Below are positions 36,315 to 45,335 of a stretch of DNA of 64,000 bases, piece after piece; the stretch's first letter is position 1; the number at the start of each line of letters is the position of its first letter. This stretch comes from CAITJF01 sp032654645 (GTDB lineage Bacteria; Pseudomonadota; Gammaproteobacteria; Burkholderiales; Gallionellaceae), in assembly GCA_032654645.1 (NCBI GenBank), contig JAULAW010000013.1:62001-126000 (forward strand), given 5' to 3'. Both the position numbers and the translations under genes were made by a program. Under the pieces are notes generated by a model, which ran no database searches, was not told where the DNA came from, and was given only the letters and a program-made list of their open reading frames with translations.

Positions 36315-37520
36315 ATGGGATTGAATGACCCGCAATGGGGTAATAAAAACAGCGGCGGCCCGCCGGATTTGGAAGCGGTGCTGCGCGACCTTAATAAAAA
36401 GATTTCAGAGCTGTTTGGTGGCAAGGGTGGTGGCACAGGCAACAGTGGCGGTGGTGGTGCACCAAAGAATTTCAAGGGAGGAATCAGCCTGGTCATTGTG
36501 GTGATCGCCCTGATCTGGATTGCCAGCGGCTTTTATATTGTGGATGCGAGCCAGCGCGGTGTGGTGCTGCGTTTCGGCAAGTATCTCGAAGCCACCCAGG
36601 CCGGCCCGCGCTGGCATCTGCCGTTCCCCATCGAATCCGTCGAGGTCGTGAGCCTTAGCCAGGTCAGAACGGTGGAAGTCGGCTACCGCGACAATGTCAA
36701 GAACAAGATGTTGAAAGAATCGCTGATGTTGACCGATGACGAGAATATCATCGACATTCAATTCGCCGTGCAATACTTCCTGAAGGATCCAGCCGACTAT
36801 TTGTTCAACAACCGCGCGCCGGATGAGAATGTGCGCCAGGCGGCTGAGACGGCCATCCGCGAAATCGTCGGCAAGAACAAGATGGACTTCGTGCTGTATG
36901 AAGGGCGCGAGCAGGTCGCGGCGGCCACTACCAAATTGATTCAGGAAATTCTCGATCGCTACAAATCCGGCATTCTGGTGAGCAAGGTCACCATGCAGAA
37001 TGCGCAGCCGCCCGAACAGGTTCAGGCCGCATTTGATGATGCGGTGAAGGCCGGGCAGGACAGGGAGCGCCAGAAAAACGAAGGCCAGGCTTACGCCAAT
37101 GACGTGGTGCCAAAGGCCAAGGGCGCGGCGGCGCGCCTGATGCAGGAGGCGGAAGGCTATCGCCAGCGCGTGGTGGCGAATGCCGAGGGTGATGCCAGCC
37201 GTTTCAAGCAGGTGCTGGTGGAATATGAAAAGGCACCCGTCGTCACGCGCGAACGCATGTACATAGACATGATGCAGCAAATACTGAGCAGCAGCAGCAA
37301 GGTCATGGTGGACCAGAAAAACGGCAACAACCTGCTGTACCTGCCCCTGGATAAACTGATCCAGAGCACCGGTCCGGGTTTGCCGGAAATGGCAACGGCA
37401 GCGGGCCGCTCGGCCAACAATGCGGAGCAAGTCGCACCCCAGCCTGCTGCGCTGAATGAGCCTGCCATGCCAATTGTGCGCGAGGGATTGCGCGGTCGCG
37501 ACAGGGAGGCACGTCCATGA
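36315..37520 (+). CDS. hflK: HflK, membrane prohibitin-family subunit
   Basis: The 401-residue protein begins with a glycine-rich cytoplasmic part (KGGGTGNSGGGGAPK). One transmembrane helix (SLVIVVIALIWIASGFYIV) and an SPFH/prohibitin domain (FGKYLEATQAGPRWHLPFPIE...) follow. It forms with HflC the ring that modulates FtsH. Its stop overlaps hflC (ATGA). Confidence 0.95.
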   Translation: MGLNDPQWGNKNSGGPPDLEAVLRDLNKKISELFGGKGGGTGNSGGGGAPKNFKGGISLVIVVIALIWIASGFYIVDASQRGVVLRFGKYLEATQAGPRWHLPFPIESVEVVSLSQVRTVEVGYRDNVKNKMLKESLMLTDDENIIDIQFAVQYFLKDPADYLFNNRAPDENVRQAAETAIREIVGKNKMDFVLYEGREQVAAATTKLIQEILDRYKSGILVSKVTMQNAQPPEQVQAAFDDAVKAGQDRERQKNEGQAYANDVVPKAKGAAARLMQEAEGYRQRVVANAEGDASRFKQVLVEYEKAPVVTRERMYIDMMQQILSSSSKVMVDQKNGNNLLYLPLDKLIQSTGPGLPEMATAAGRSANNAEQVAPQPAALNEPAMPIVREGLRGRDREARP

Positions 37521-38395
37521 AAACCAATTTCGGCAATATCCTGGTTGGCGCAATCGCGCTGTTGATCCTGCTCAGCTTGAGCATGTTCGTGGTGGATCAG
37601 CGCCAGACCGCCATCGTGTTTCAGCTCGGTGAGGTGGTGGGGGAAAAAACCGCGCCCGGCCTGTATTTCAAGATGCCGCTGGTGCAGAACGTGCGCTATT
37701 TCGATTCGCGCATCCTGACCATGGATAGCATGGAACCGGAGCGTTTCATCACGGCGGAAAAGAAAAACGTGATGGTGGATTCCTTCGTCAAGTGGCGCAT
37801 TGCCGATGTGAAGCAGTATTACATCAGCGTGGGGGGCGATGAAGTACGCGCGCAAACCCGTTTGATGCAGACGGTGAATGCCAGCATGCGCGAGGAGTTC
37901 GGCAAGCGCACCATACACGAAGTGGTGTCCGGCGAGCGCGAAAAAATCATGCAGGTATTGCGCGAAAAGGCGGATGCCGACGCACGCAAAATTGGCGTTG
38001 AAGTGCTGGACGTGCGCCTGAAACGGGTGGATTTTCCGCTGGAGATCAGTGAATCGGTGTATCGCCGCATGGACGCCGAGCGCAAGCGGGTGGCCAACGA
38101 GCTGCGCGCAACCGGCAATGCCGACAGCGAAAAGATTCGCGCCGATGCCGACCGGCAACGTGAAGTGACACTTGCCAATGCCTACCGCGATGCGCAGAAA
38201 ATCAAGGGCGATGGCGATGCCAAGGCGACTTCGATTTATGCCTCCGCGTTTGGCCGCAATTCCGAGTTCTACTCTTTCTACCGCAGTCTGGAAGCTTACA
38301 AGCAAAGCTTCAAGAACAAGGGCGATGTCATGGTGATTGATCCCAGCTCCGCCTTCTTTAAATATTTGAAGAGTTCCGGCAAGGGCGGCAAGTAA
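37517..38395 (+). CDS. hflC: HflC, membrane prohibitin-family subunit
   Basis: The 292-residue protein has an N-terminal transmembrane helix (LVGAIALLILLSLSMFVV) and a SPFH domain (VFQLGEVVGEKTAPGLYFKMPLVQNV), followed by a helical region (KRVANELRATGNADSEKIRADADRQREV). It is the partner of HflK and overlaps it by ATGA. The complex controls FtsH protease. Confidence 0.95.
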   Translation: MKTNFGNILVGAIALLILLSLSMFVVDQRQTAIVFQLGEVVGEKTAPGLYFKMPLVQNVRYFDSRILTMDSMEPERFITAEKKNVMVDSFVKWRIADVKQYYISVGGDEVRAQTRLMQTVNASMREEFGKRTIHEVVSGEREKIMQVLREKADADARKIGVEVLDVRLKRVDFPLEISESVYRRMDAERKRVANELRATGNADSEKIRADADRQREVTLANAYRDAQKIKGDGDAKATSIYASAFGRNSEFYSFYRSLEAYKQSFKNKGDVMVIDPSSAFFKYLKSSGKGGK

Positions 38396-38400
38396 CGGCA

Positions 38401-38586
38401 ATGCTGAATTACTGGCTGATCGGGTTGGCGCTGATGCTGGTGATTGAAGGAATCTTGCCGTTTCTGTTTCCCAACCTGTGGCGCGATACATTCAGCAGGC
38501 TGGTATCGCTCTCCGATGGACAGCTCCGTTTTGTGGGTATCAGCGCCATGTTGTCCGGCCTGCTGTTGCTGTATTTGGTGAAATGA
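38401..38586 (+). CDS. DUF2065 small inner-membrane protein
   Basis: The 61-residue protein has two hydrophobic stretches (LIGLALMLVIEGILPFLFP and ISAMLSGLLLLYLVK) and the family signature WRDTF. It is usually found just behind hflC, as here with a 5-bp gap. The function is unknown. Two spans are predicted. Confidence 0.88.
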   Translation: MLNYWLIGLALMLVIEGILPFLFPNLWRDTFSRLVSLSDGQLRFVGISAMLSGLLLLYLVK

Positions 38587-38587
38587 A

Positions 38588-38731
38588 GGGTGCTTCTAAA
38601 AATCCAAATTTCTAAGCCAGACAAGGCGTGCGCAAAAAATCGCGGCGCCGCATATGGTTTTATATGTAAGCAAGATTTTTTAAGCACAACGAAGTATGGC
38701 GACGAAACTTTGGGTTTTTTAGAGGCACCCT
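38588..38731. repeat. MITE-like palindrome, 144 bp
   Basis: Ends GGTGCTTCTAAAAATCCAAA and TTTGGGTTTTTTAGAGGCACC are inverted. An inner ATATGGTTTTATATGT hairpin is present. Related to 5361-5424. It ends one base from the hisZ start, so it supplies the leader. Confidence 0.7.
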
Positions 38732-38732
38732 G

Positions 38733-39893
38733 ATGCCGAATTCGAACTGGTTATTGCCGGAGTACATTCAGGACATGTTGCCGGATGAAGCCTGGCGCAT
38801 CGAGCGCATGCGCGCCGGCGTACTCGAATTGTTGCGCCTATCCGGATACCAGTTGGTTGCACCGCCGTTGCTGGAATATGCCGATGCGCTGCTGGTCAAT
38901 GGCAGCCATGACATGGACTTGCGCACTTTCAAGCTGGTTGACCAGTTGAGCGGGCGCACGCTGGCGTTGCGAGCAGACACCACGCCGCAAGTGGCGCGCA
39001 TAGACGCCCACTTGCTCAATCGCCAGGGCATCACCCGCTTGTGCTACGCAGGCAGTGTGCTGCACACCCATCCAGCGGGATTGATGCGCACGCGCGAGCC
39101 GTTGCAGGTCGGTGCGGAGTTATATGGCCACAGCGGATTGGAAAGTGATCTCGAAGTACAGCGCCTGATGTTGCAAGTCTTGGCTACTCTCGGCGTCAGC
39201 GGCGTGCATCTCGACCTCGGCCATGTCGCGCTGTTCCGTGCGCTGGTCAGATACGCCGGGATTGCGCAAGAACTGGAAACGGAATTATTCAGCGCATTGC
39301 AAGGCAAGGACATACCCGCGTTGCGCCCACTGGTGGCCGGGCTGGCGCCGGATATAAAAAATGCATTGCTGGCGCTGCCGAAACTGTACGGCGGGGTGGA
39401 GGTGATCGCGCGCGCCCGTGCGACGCTGCCGGATTATCCTGAAGTGGCGGCAGCGCTGAATGAACTGGAGCAAGCCGCCGCACATTTGCAACCGCTGGCG
39501 CACAGTGTCGGCATCGATCTCGCCGAACTGCGCGGCTACCACTACCACAGCGGCATGGTGTTCGCGGCTTATCACGCGGGCAGCCACGACGCCATCGCGC
39601 TGGGCGGACGCTATGATGACGTGGGCAAAAGCTTCGGTCGCGCGCGCCCCGCTACCGGCTTCAGCATGGACTTGCGCCAACTGCATGGACTGCTGACACA
39701 TCAGGGGCAACCCAAAAGCATACTTGCGCCGCACCGCGATGATGCGGCGCTACAGGAAAAAATTGCGCAGTTGCGCGCACAGGGACACGCCGTGGTGGTG
39801 GATTTGCTCGGCGACCCGGCTCTGCATACAGAATTGAATTGCGATCGTGAGTTGGTATTGCGCGATGGAGCGTGGGTTGTGGTCGAAACATAA
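38733..39893 (+). CDS. hisZ: ATP phosphoribosyltransferase regulatory subunit HisZ
   Basis: The 386-residue protein resembles a class II histidyl-tRNA synthetase core (GRTLALRADTTPQVARIDAHLL, HTHPAGLMRTREPLQVGAELYG, YHYHSGMVFAAYH) and lacks the anticodon domain, as in HisZ. It activates the short form of HisG. It precedes purA, which is the usual betaproteobacterial order. AGAGGC is the ribosome-binding site from the repeat. Confidence 0.93.
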   Translation: MPNSNWLLPEYIQDMLPDEAWRIERMRAGVLELLRLSGYQLVAPPLLEYADALLVNGSHDMDLRTFKLVDQLSGRTLALRADTTPQVARIDAHLLNRQGITRLCYAGSVLHTHPAGLMRTREPLQVGAELYGHSGLESDLEVQRLMLQVLATLGVSGVHLDLGHVALFRALVRYAGIAQELETELFSALQGKDIPALRPLVAGLAPDIKNALLALPKLYGGVEVIARARATLPDYPEVAAALNELEQAAAHLQPLAHSVGIDLAELRGYHYHSGMVFAAYHAGSHDAIALGGRYDDVGKSFGRARPATGFSMDLRQLHGLLTHQGQPKSILAPHRDDAALQEKIAQLRAQGHAVVVDLLGDPALHTELNCDRELVLRDGAWVVVET

Positions 39894-39895
39894 AC

Positions 39896-39968
39896 CCCTC
39901 CCATCCTCCCCTTATCAGGGGAGGTGACCGAGTTCCTCACATGACAAGGGGAGGTTAGGAGGGGTTGG
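39896..39968. repeat. CCCTCCCATCCTCCCC palindrome
   Basis: Outer arms CCCCTCCCATCCTCCCCTT and AAGGGGAGGTTAGGAGGGG. Same family as 27128 and the odhB insert. It fills the hisZ-purA gap. Confidence 0.8.
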
Positions 39969-40014
39969 GGTAGTCTTGAATAAGTAACAATCAATAGCAA
40001 ATCAGGAATCAGCA

Positions 40015-41310
40015 ATGTCAAAAAATGTAGTGGTAATCGGCACCCAATGGGGCGATGAAGGCAAGGGCAAGGTGGTGGACTGGCTGACCGACCACGCGCA
40101 AGGCGTGGTACGTTTTCAGGGCGGACACAATGCGGGGCATACGCTGGTTATTGACGGCAAGAAAACCGTATTGCACCTGATTCCCTCCGGCATCCTGCGC
40201 GGGCACGTGATGTGCTACATCGGCAACGGCGTGGTGCTGTCACCGCAGGCGCTACTCAAGGAAATGGATAACCTGGCCGCCGCCGGGGTGGACATCTATG
40301 GCCGCCTGCGCATTTCCGAAGCCTGCCCGCTGATCCTGCCCCATCACGAAGCGCTCGATAAAGCACGCGAGTTGGCCAAGGGCGAAGCAAAAATAGGCAC
40401 CACCGGGCGCGGCATCGGCCCCGCCTACGAAGACAAGGTGGCGCGGCGCGCCATCCGCCTGCAAGACCTGTTTCATCGCGAGCGCTTCGCCGCCAAGCTG
40501 GGCGAGGTGCTGGACTACCACAACTTCGTGCTGAAAAATTATTTCCATGCCGCGACGGTGGATTTCCAGCAAACGCTGGATGGCGCAATGGCGCTGGCCG
40601 AGCGCATCAAACCGCTGGTGATGGACGTGCCGCGCGCGCTGTACGAGGCGAACAAGGCCGGGCAAAACCTGCTGTTCGAAGGCGCGCAGGGCACGCTGCT
40701 GGACATCGATCACGGCACCTACCCATTTGTCACCTCAAGCAACTGCATCGCGGGCGCAGCTTGCGCGGGCAGCGGCGTCGGCCCGCAGATGCTGCATTAC
40801 GTACTGGGCATTACCAAGGCTTACACCACGCGCGTCGGTTCCGGCCCGTTCCCGACCGAACTGGATGACGAGGTGGGCAAGCATCTGGCCGAAAAGGGGC
40901 ACGAATTCGGCTCCACCACCGGGCGTGCGCGCCGCTGCGGCTGGTTCGATGCCGCCGCGCTGAAGCGTTCGATCCAGATCAACGGCGTGTCCGGCCTGTG
41001 CGTCACCAAACTGGACGTACTGGATGGCGTGCAGACTTTACGTTTGTGCGTGGGTTACCGCATTGACGGCGAATACAGCGACATCCTGCCGGTCGGCGCG
41101 GAGTCTCTGGTTTGCTGCGAACCTGTGTATGAAGACATGCCGGGCTGGAGCGGCAGCACGGTGGGCGTGAAGCGCCACGAAGACCTGCCGCTGCAAGCGC
41201 GCAACTATTTGCAGCGCATGTCGGAAATCTGCGAAGTGCCGGTGGACATGGTATCCACCGGGCCGGATCGCGATGAAACCATTGTGCTGCGGCATCCGTT
41301 CAAATCGTAA
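40015..41310 (+). CDS. purA: Adenylosuccinate synthetase
   Basis: The 431-residue enzyme joins IMP and aspartate using GTP in AMP synthesis. The signature is visible: VVIGTQWGDEGKGKVVDWL, GGHNAGHT, GTTGRGIGPAYEDKV, GAQGTLLDIDHGTYPFVTSS and TTGRARRCGWFD. The length is normal. AATCAGGAATCAGCA gives weak ribosome-binding site. The gene is downstream of hisZ. Confidence 0.97.
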   Translation: MSKNVVVIGTQWGDEGKGKVVDWLTDHAQGVVRFQGGHNAGHTLVIDGKKTVLHLIPSGILRGHVMCYIGNGVVLSPQALLKEMDNLAAAGVDIYGRLRISEACPLILPHHEALDKARELAKGEAKIGTTGRGIGPAYEDKVARRAIRLQDLFHRERFAAKLGEVLDYHNFVLKNYFHAATVDFQQTLDGAMALAERIKPLVMDVPRALYEANKAGQNLLFEGAQGTLLDIDHGTYPFVTSSNCIAGAACAGSGVGPQMLHYVLGITKAYTTRVGSGPFPTELDDEVGKHLAEKGHEFGSTTGRARRCGWFDAAALKRSIQINGVSGLCVTKLDVLDGVQTLRLCVGYRIDGEYSDILPVGAESLVCCEPVYEDMPGWSGSTVGVKRHEDLPLQARNYLQRMSEICEVPVDMVSTGPDRDETIVLRHPFKS

Positions 41311-41401
41311 TATCCGTTTCAGCATAAAAAGCAGCTGATGGGTTGGCAGGTGCGAATTTTTTCACACGCACAATAAACGGCCCCCATGCTTAACACTTTC
41401 G

Positions 41402-41679
41402 CTATTGTTCACAGCAGCTTCTTGAAGAATGCGCCAGTCGGTGGCAGTTCGCACACAACACCATTACGTCCTCAATTTTAGTACGCCTCTGTCCTTCGGC
41501 AATCTGGTCGCGGTGATGCACGTCAAGCTGCGAATCGACCACTGGTACGAACCGAACCCCATGCACTTCCGCCCGTATTGTTTCAATGCCGCACGGCGCA
41601 CTGCGGGGTCGCGTTCAGCCTTGGAGAGGATCACCTGTTTTCTTGTTCCTTCCAGATACGTGCGGCCAATCCACAACAC
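41402..41679 (-). pseudogene. HNH endonuclease remnant with frameshift
   Basis: Frame one reads SKAERDPAVRRAALKQYGRKCMG. Frame two continues VDSQLDVHHRDQIAEGQ and EDVMVLCANCHRLAHSS. Together they form the HNH pattern of a standalone McrA-like nuclease. The frame changes around the KCMG codons. There is no partner gene. It is a relic. Confidence 0.75.
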
Positions 41680-41817
41680 GCTCTGCGGCTTGTGCTACCT
41701 ACCCCCCCGGCAGCACAGATGGTCAAATTTATGCCAGCGCCAACGCAAAGAATAAGCCAGCAACTAATGGCTGTATATATGCCGAAAGGTCTAGATATAT
41801 AGGTGAGAGCTGAATAA
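41680..41817. other. Gap, no gene
   Basis: No recognisable coding region; the sequence leads into repeats. Confidence 0.4.
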
Positions 41818-41882
41818 GCCGTCATACCCGCACAGGCGGGCATCCAGCTCTTTAGATTTATCTGGATTCCCGCTTTCGCGCA
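41818..41882. repeat. GTCATACCCGCACAGGCGGG palindrome
   Basis: Variant of the CATTCCCGC family, arms ACCCGCACAGGCGGG and TTCCCGCTTTCGCGCA with TCCAG/CTGGA symmetry. Confidence 0.7.
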
Positions 41883-42104
41883 TATGCACTAACCTAAGTG
41901 CGCCAGAGTATTTCTCCCTCCCCTTCAGGGGGATGGTTGGGGTGGGGGTGGGTCGTGTTTTGATTTGTATGATGTAATTTTTATACGGTATTTTAGAAAA
42001 CACCAACTCCCTTATGTAGAGCACGCCCATCTCTTTGTTCTTGCATCCATACGTCCAGGTCAACGTCTCGCAAAATGGCGCGCCACTTGGTAGTGTTATC
42101 CCAA
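41883..42104. other. Gap with CCCTCCCC repeat
   Basis: CCCTCCCCTTCAGGGGGATGG at 41915-41936 belongs to the family of 27128. The rest shows no gene. Confidence 0.5.
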
Positions 42105-43031
42105 TCAAAATTTGTTCGACCCGGCATGTATTTTCCCTGAAAACAAACTGGCCGACACGATCAGCACCGCACCGATAACTTCTCGCACTCCCATCTGTTC
42201 TCCTGCGAGAAAAAAGGAAGACACGGCAGCAATCACCAGTTCAAACATGAACAAAACAATAGACTGGTTGGCTGGCAGATTGGTCAGCCCATATTGCACC
42301 GCCAGGCTGGTGGCGCACAGCACCAACCCGATAAGCGCCATGAGCCACCATGCGCTTAGTGTAACGGCCTGAGCTTTTTGTATCAGATTTCCTTGATACA
42401 TCAACAGCAAAACAGTAAGCAGCGCCGTGCCAAACCAGACACTGAGCGCTTTGAAATTCACGCTCAAGTGCTGTATGCGGCGCACCAGCACGTTCGTCAA
42501 GGCAAAACAAATTCCCGCCGAGAGCCCTATCCATTCTGCCCGGTTCTGTGGCACAGGCAAACCCAGGCCAGTTTTCCACAACATCACCATCGCCCCGCCC
42601 AAAGACAGGGCTATAACAGCATAACCATACCGGTTTAACTTTTCGCCCACCAGCCAACGCGCAAATAGCACCGTCCACAAAGGCGCGAGATAGAACAGCA
42701 GCAGTATCCGCATCACTTTGCCGTCCAGAATCGCCAGCACGTAACCAAAATTTGTCCAGCCCGCGCACAGGGTCAGCGCGACGCCCCACCATCCGGCGAT
42801 GCGCAGCTCGCGCCAGAATGAACCGGACAGCAACATGCCAAACACCAGCGCGATGAAATACGTCAGGAAGGTCGCCAGGCCACCGGGAACGCCCGCAACT
42901 TCGAGCATGCGGTAGGGGTACCAGATCAGCCCCCACACCATTGCGCCACTCAACAGGCACAGCACCGCTACAATTTTTTGTTTTGATGCCACTCGCTGCG
43001 CCTTTATAATCCGGTTAATCCAGACAAACAC
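42105..43031 (-). CDS. EamA/DMT-family transporter
   Basis: The 308-residue integral membrane protein has about ten helices (for example VAVLCLLSGAMVWGLIWYP, VMRILLLFYLAPLWTVLFARW, WWLMALIGLVLCATSLAVQYG, SIVLFMFELVIAAVSSFFLAGE), with two EamA repeats. It is a drug/metabolite exporter-type protein with unknown substrate. The end carries a short basic tail. The start is uncertain; a GTG at 42992 may be the true one. Confidence 0.85.
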   Translation of the reverse strand: MFVWINRIIKAQRVASKQKIVAVLCLLSGAMVWGLIWYPYRMLEVAGVPGGLATFLTYFIALVFGMLLSGSFWRELRIAGWWGVALTLCAGWTNFGYVLAILDGKVMRILLLFYLAPLWTVLFARWLVGEKLNRYGYAVIALSLGGAMVMLWKTGLGLPVPQNRAEWIGLSAGICFALTNVLVRRIQHLSVNFKALSVWFGTALLTVLLLMYQGNLIQKAQAVTLSAWWLMALIGLVLCATSLAVQYGLTNLPANQSIVLFMFELVIAAVSSFFLAGEQMGVREVIGAVLIVSASLFSGKIHAGSNKF

Positions 43032-43032
43032 A

Positions 43033-43106
43033 ATGTCGTCATTCCCGCGAAGGCGGGAATCCAGTCAAATAAAATCGCTGGATTCCGGGTCAAGCCCGGA
43101 ATGACG
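43033..43106. repeat. CATTCCCGCGAAGGCGGGAATCC composite palindrome
   Basis: Near copy of 30921-30992: TTCCCGCGAAGGCGGGAATC, then GGATTCCGGGTCAAGCCCGG. It lies between the EamA gene and dapC. Confidence 0.85.
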
Positions 43107-43116
43107 GGCCGAAAAA

Positions 43117-44334
43117 ATGAACCCAGACCTAGACCGTTTACAGCCCTACCCTTTCCAGAAACTTGCCGCGCTGTTCCGTGAAGTGACGCCAAATCCGGCT
43201 TACCGGGCGATCAGCATGCACATCGGCGAACCGAAACATGCCACCCCGCAATTCATCAAGGATGCGCTCAGCGCAAACCTTGGCGGGCTGGCGAATTATC
43301 CCACAACCGCAGGCAGCGACTCGTTGCGCGGCGCGATCTCGCAATGGCTGGCAAAGCGTTATGGCATTCCCGCACCGGACACAAAAAAACAGGTGTTGCC
43401 GGTAAATGGCAGCCGCGAGGCGCTGTTCGCCTTCGCCCAGGCTGTAATAGACCGCACGCGCGGCAATCCCGCCGTGGTCTGCCCCAACCCCTTCTACCAG
43501 ATTTATGAAGGCGCCGCACTGCTGTCCGGCGCCACGCCCTATTTCCTCAACACGCTGGCGGATGACAACTATGCGCTGAATTTCGACCAATTGCCGCAGG
43601 ACGTGTGGCAACGCACCCAGCTTATCTACGTGTGTTCGCCGGGCAACCCGACCGGACGTGTAATCCCCCTGTCAGAATGGCAAACGTTGTTCGAAATGGC
43701 CGACCGTTACGGTTTCGCCATCGCCTCGGACGAATGCTATTCGGAAATTTATTTCGACACACCGCCGCTCGGCGCGCTGCAAGCCGCACAACAACTGGGG
43801 CGCAGCGATTACAGAAATCTGGTGGTGTTTTCCAGTTTATCAAAACGCTCCAATGTACCCGGCATGCGCTCCGGTTTCGTCGCGGGTGATGCCAGTGTGA
43901 TCGAGAAATTCACCCTGTATCGCACCTATCACGGCTCGGCGATGAATCCGGCGATACAGGCTGCCAGCATCGCCGCGTGGAACGACGAAACGCACGTTGC
44001 GGAAAACCGCCGCCTGTATGCCGAAAATTTCTCCAAGGTGGTGGAGATACTCAAACCGGTGCTGCCCGTCGCACTACCGGACGCCAGCTTTTATCTTTGG
44101 GTTAATCTGTCGAAAGCGGGGATACGCACGCCGATTGCCGACACCGCCTTCGCGCAAGCCTTGTATCGCGACTATAATGTGACTGTATTGCCGGGCAGCT
44201 ATCTGGCGCGCACCGCGCAGGGAGTTAACCCCGGTGAAAATTTTGTGCGCATCGCGCTGGTAGCGAATGTCGCAGAAACCGTGGAAGCCGCACAGCGCCT
44301 CGCTGAGTTCAGTCGCCAGTTATTTGGTCGTTAG
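43117..44334 (+). CDS. dapC: Succinyldiaminopimelate aminotransferase
   Basis: The 405-residue PLP-dependent enzyme acts in the lysine/DAP pathway. Visible: NYPTTAGSDSLRGAI, the PLP lysine block SSLSKRSNVPGMRSG, CNP-like PNPFYQIYEGAA and CSPGNPTGRV. The opening PYPFQKLAALF is typical for DapC. It forms a group with dapD and dapE in the same direction, so lysine and peptidoglycan precursor synthesis is organised here. Confidence 0.93.
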   Translation: MNPDLDRLQPYPFQKLAALFREVTPNPAYRAISMHIGEPKHATPQFIKDALSANLGGLANYPTTAGSDSLRGAISQWLAKRYGIPAPDTKKQVLPVNGSREALFAFAQAVIDRTRGNPAVVCPNPFYQIYEGAALLSGATPYFLNTLADDNYALNFDQLPQDVWQRTQLIYVCSPGNPTGRVIPLSEWQTLFEMADRYGFAIASDECYSEIYFDTPPLGALQAAQQLGRSDYRNLVVFSSLSKRSNVPGMRSGFVAGDASVIEKFTLYRTYHGSAMNPAIQAASIAAWNDETHVAENRRLYAENFSKVVEILKPVLPVALPDASFYLWVNLSKAGIRTPIADTAFAQALYRDYNVTVLPGSYLARTAQGVNPGENFVRIALVANVAETVEAAQRLAEFSRQLFGR

Positions 44335-44415
44335 TCGCTAGTTAAAGCAAACCCACGCAGCGGACAATACCAACTAACGGCTAGCGACTACCAACTTTAA
44401 TAAACAGGAAACATC

Positions 44416-45237
44416 ATGGAACAACTGCAACAGATCATCGACACTGCCTTTGAACGCCGCGCCGAAATCACTCCGCGCACCGTGGATGCCAAGCTGAAAG
44501 AAGCCGTCACCGCCGTCATCGAATGTCTTGACCAGGGCAAACTGCGCGTCGCGGAAAAAATCAACGGCCAATGGTTTACCCACCAATGGATAAAGAAAGC
44601 CGTGTTGCTGTCGTTCCGCATGGAAGACAACTCTTTCATCAAGGGCGGTTTCACCAATTATTACGACAAGGTACAGTCCAAATTCGCCGACTACAACTCC
44701 AAGGAATTCCGTGATGGCGGCTTCCGCGTAGTGCCTCCGGCAGCGGCGCGCAAAGGTTCGTTCATCGCCAGAAACGTGGTGCTGATGCCCTCTTACGTCA
44801 ATATCGGCGCCTATGTGGATGAAGGCGTCATGGTGGATACCTGGGCCACCGTCGGTTCGTGCGCGCAGATCGGCAAGAACGTACACCTGAGCGGCGGCGT
44901 CGGCATCGGCGGCGTGCTGGAGCCGGTACAGGCCAACCCCACCATCATCGAAGACAACTGCTTCATCGGGGCGCGCTCGGAAATCGTCGAGGGCGTGATC
45001 GTGGAAGAAGGATCGGTGATTTCGATGGGCGTGTACATCGGCCAGAGTACAAAAATTTTCGACCGTGAAACTGGCGAAGTGAGCTATGGCCGTGTCCCTG
45101 CCGGTTCGGTGGTGGTCAGCGGCAATCTGCCTGCCAAGGATGGCAGCTACAGCTTGTACTGCGCCGTTATCGTGAAGAAGGTGGATGAGAAAACACGCGG
45201 CAAGGTAGGTATTAACGAATTGTTGCGAGGCATTTGA
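44416..45237 (+). CDS. dapD: Tetrahydrodipicolinate N-succinyltransferase
   Basis: The 273-residue enzyme has the hexapeptide left-handed helix (VVLMPSYVNIGAYVDEGVMVDTWATVGSCAQIG, GVGIGGVLEP) and the family residues SGGVGIGGVLEPVQANPTIIED. It adds succinyl to the DAP precursor. AACAGGAAACATC gives the ribosome-binding site. Preceding gap holds an inverted TAGTCGCTAG repeat. Confidence 0.96.
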   Translation: MEQLQQIIDTAFERRAEITPRTVDAKLKEAVTAVIECLDQGKLRVAEKINGQWFTHQWIKKAVLLSFRMEDNSFIKGGFTNYYDKVQSKFADYNSKEFRDGGFRVVPPAAARKGSFIARNVVLMPSYVNIGAYVDEGVMVDTWATVGSCAQIGKNVHLSGGVGIGGVLEPVQANPTIIEDNCFIGARSEIVEGVIVEEGSVISMGVYIGQSTKIFDRETGEVSYGRVPAGSVVVSGNLPAKDGSYSLYCAVIVKKVDEKTRGKVGINELLRGI

Positions 45238-45241
45238 CACC

Positions 45242-45318
45242 GTAGGGGCGTAAGGCATTACGCCCCCGCTATTACCGCCGTGACGTTAGGGCGTAATGCC
45301 ATACGCCCCTGCGCCGTT
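45242..45318. repeat. GTAGGGGCGTAAGGCATTACG palindrome
   Basis: Arms GTAGGGGCGTAAGGCATTACG and CGTAATGCCATACGCCCCT. It lies between dapD and pilU. Confidence 0.8.
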
Positions 45319-45335
45319 CCAAAAAGGAGAACTCC

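Noticed and set aside
37157..38491. Minus-strand frame of 444 codons opposite hflK/hflC
   Set aside because: High-GC shadow of two recognised genes.
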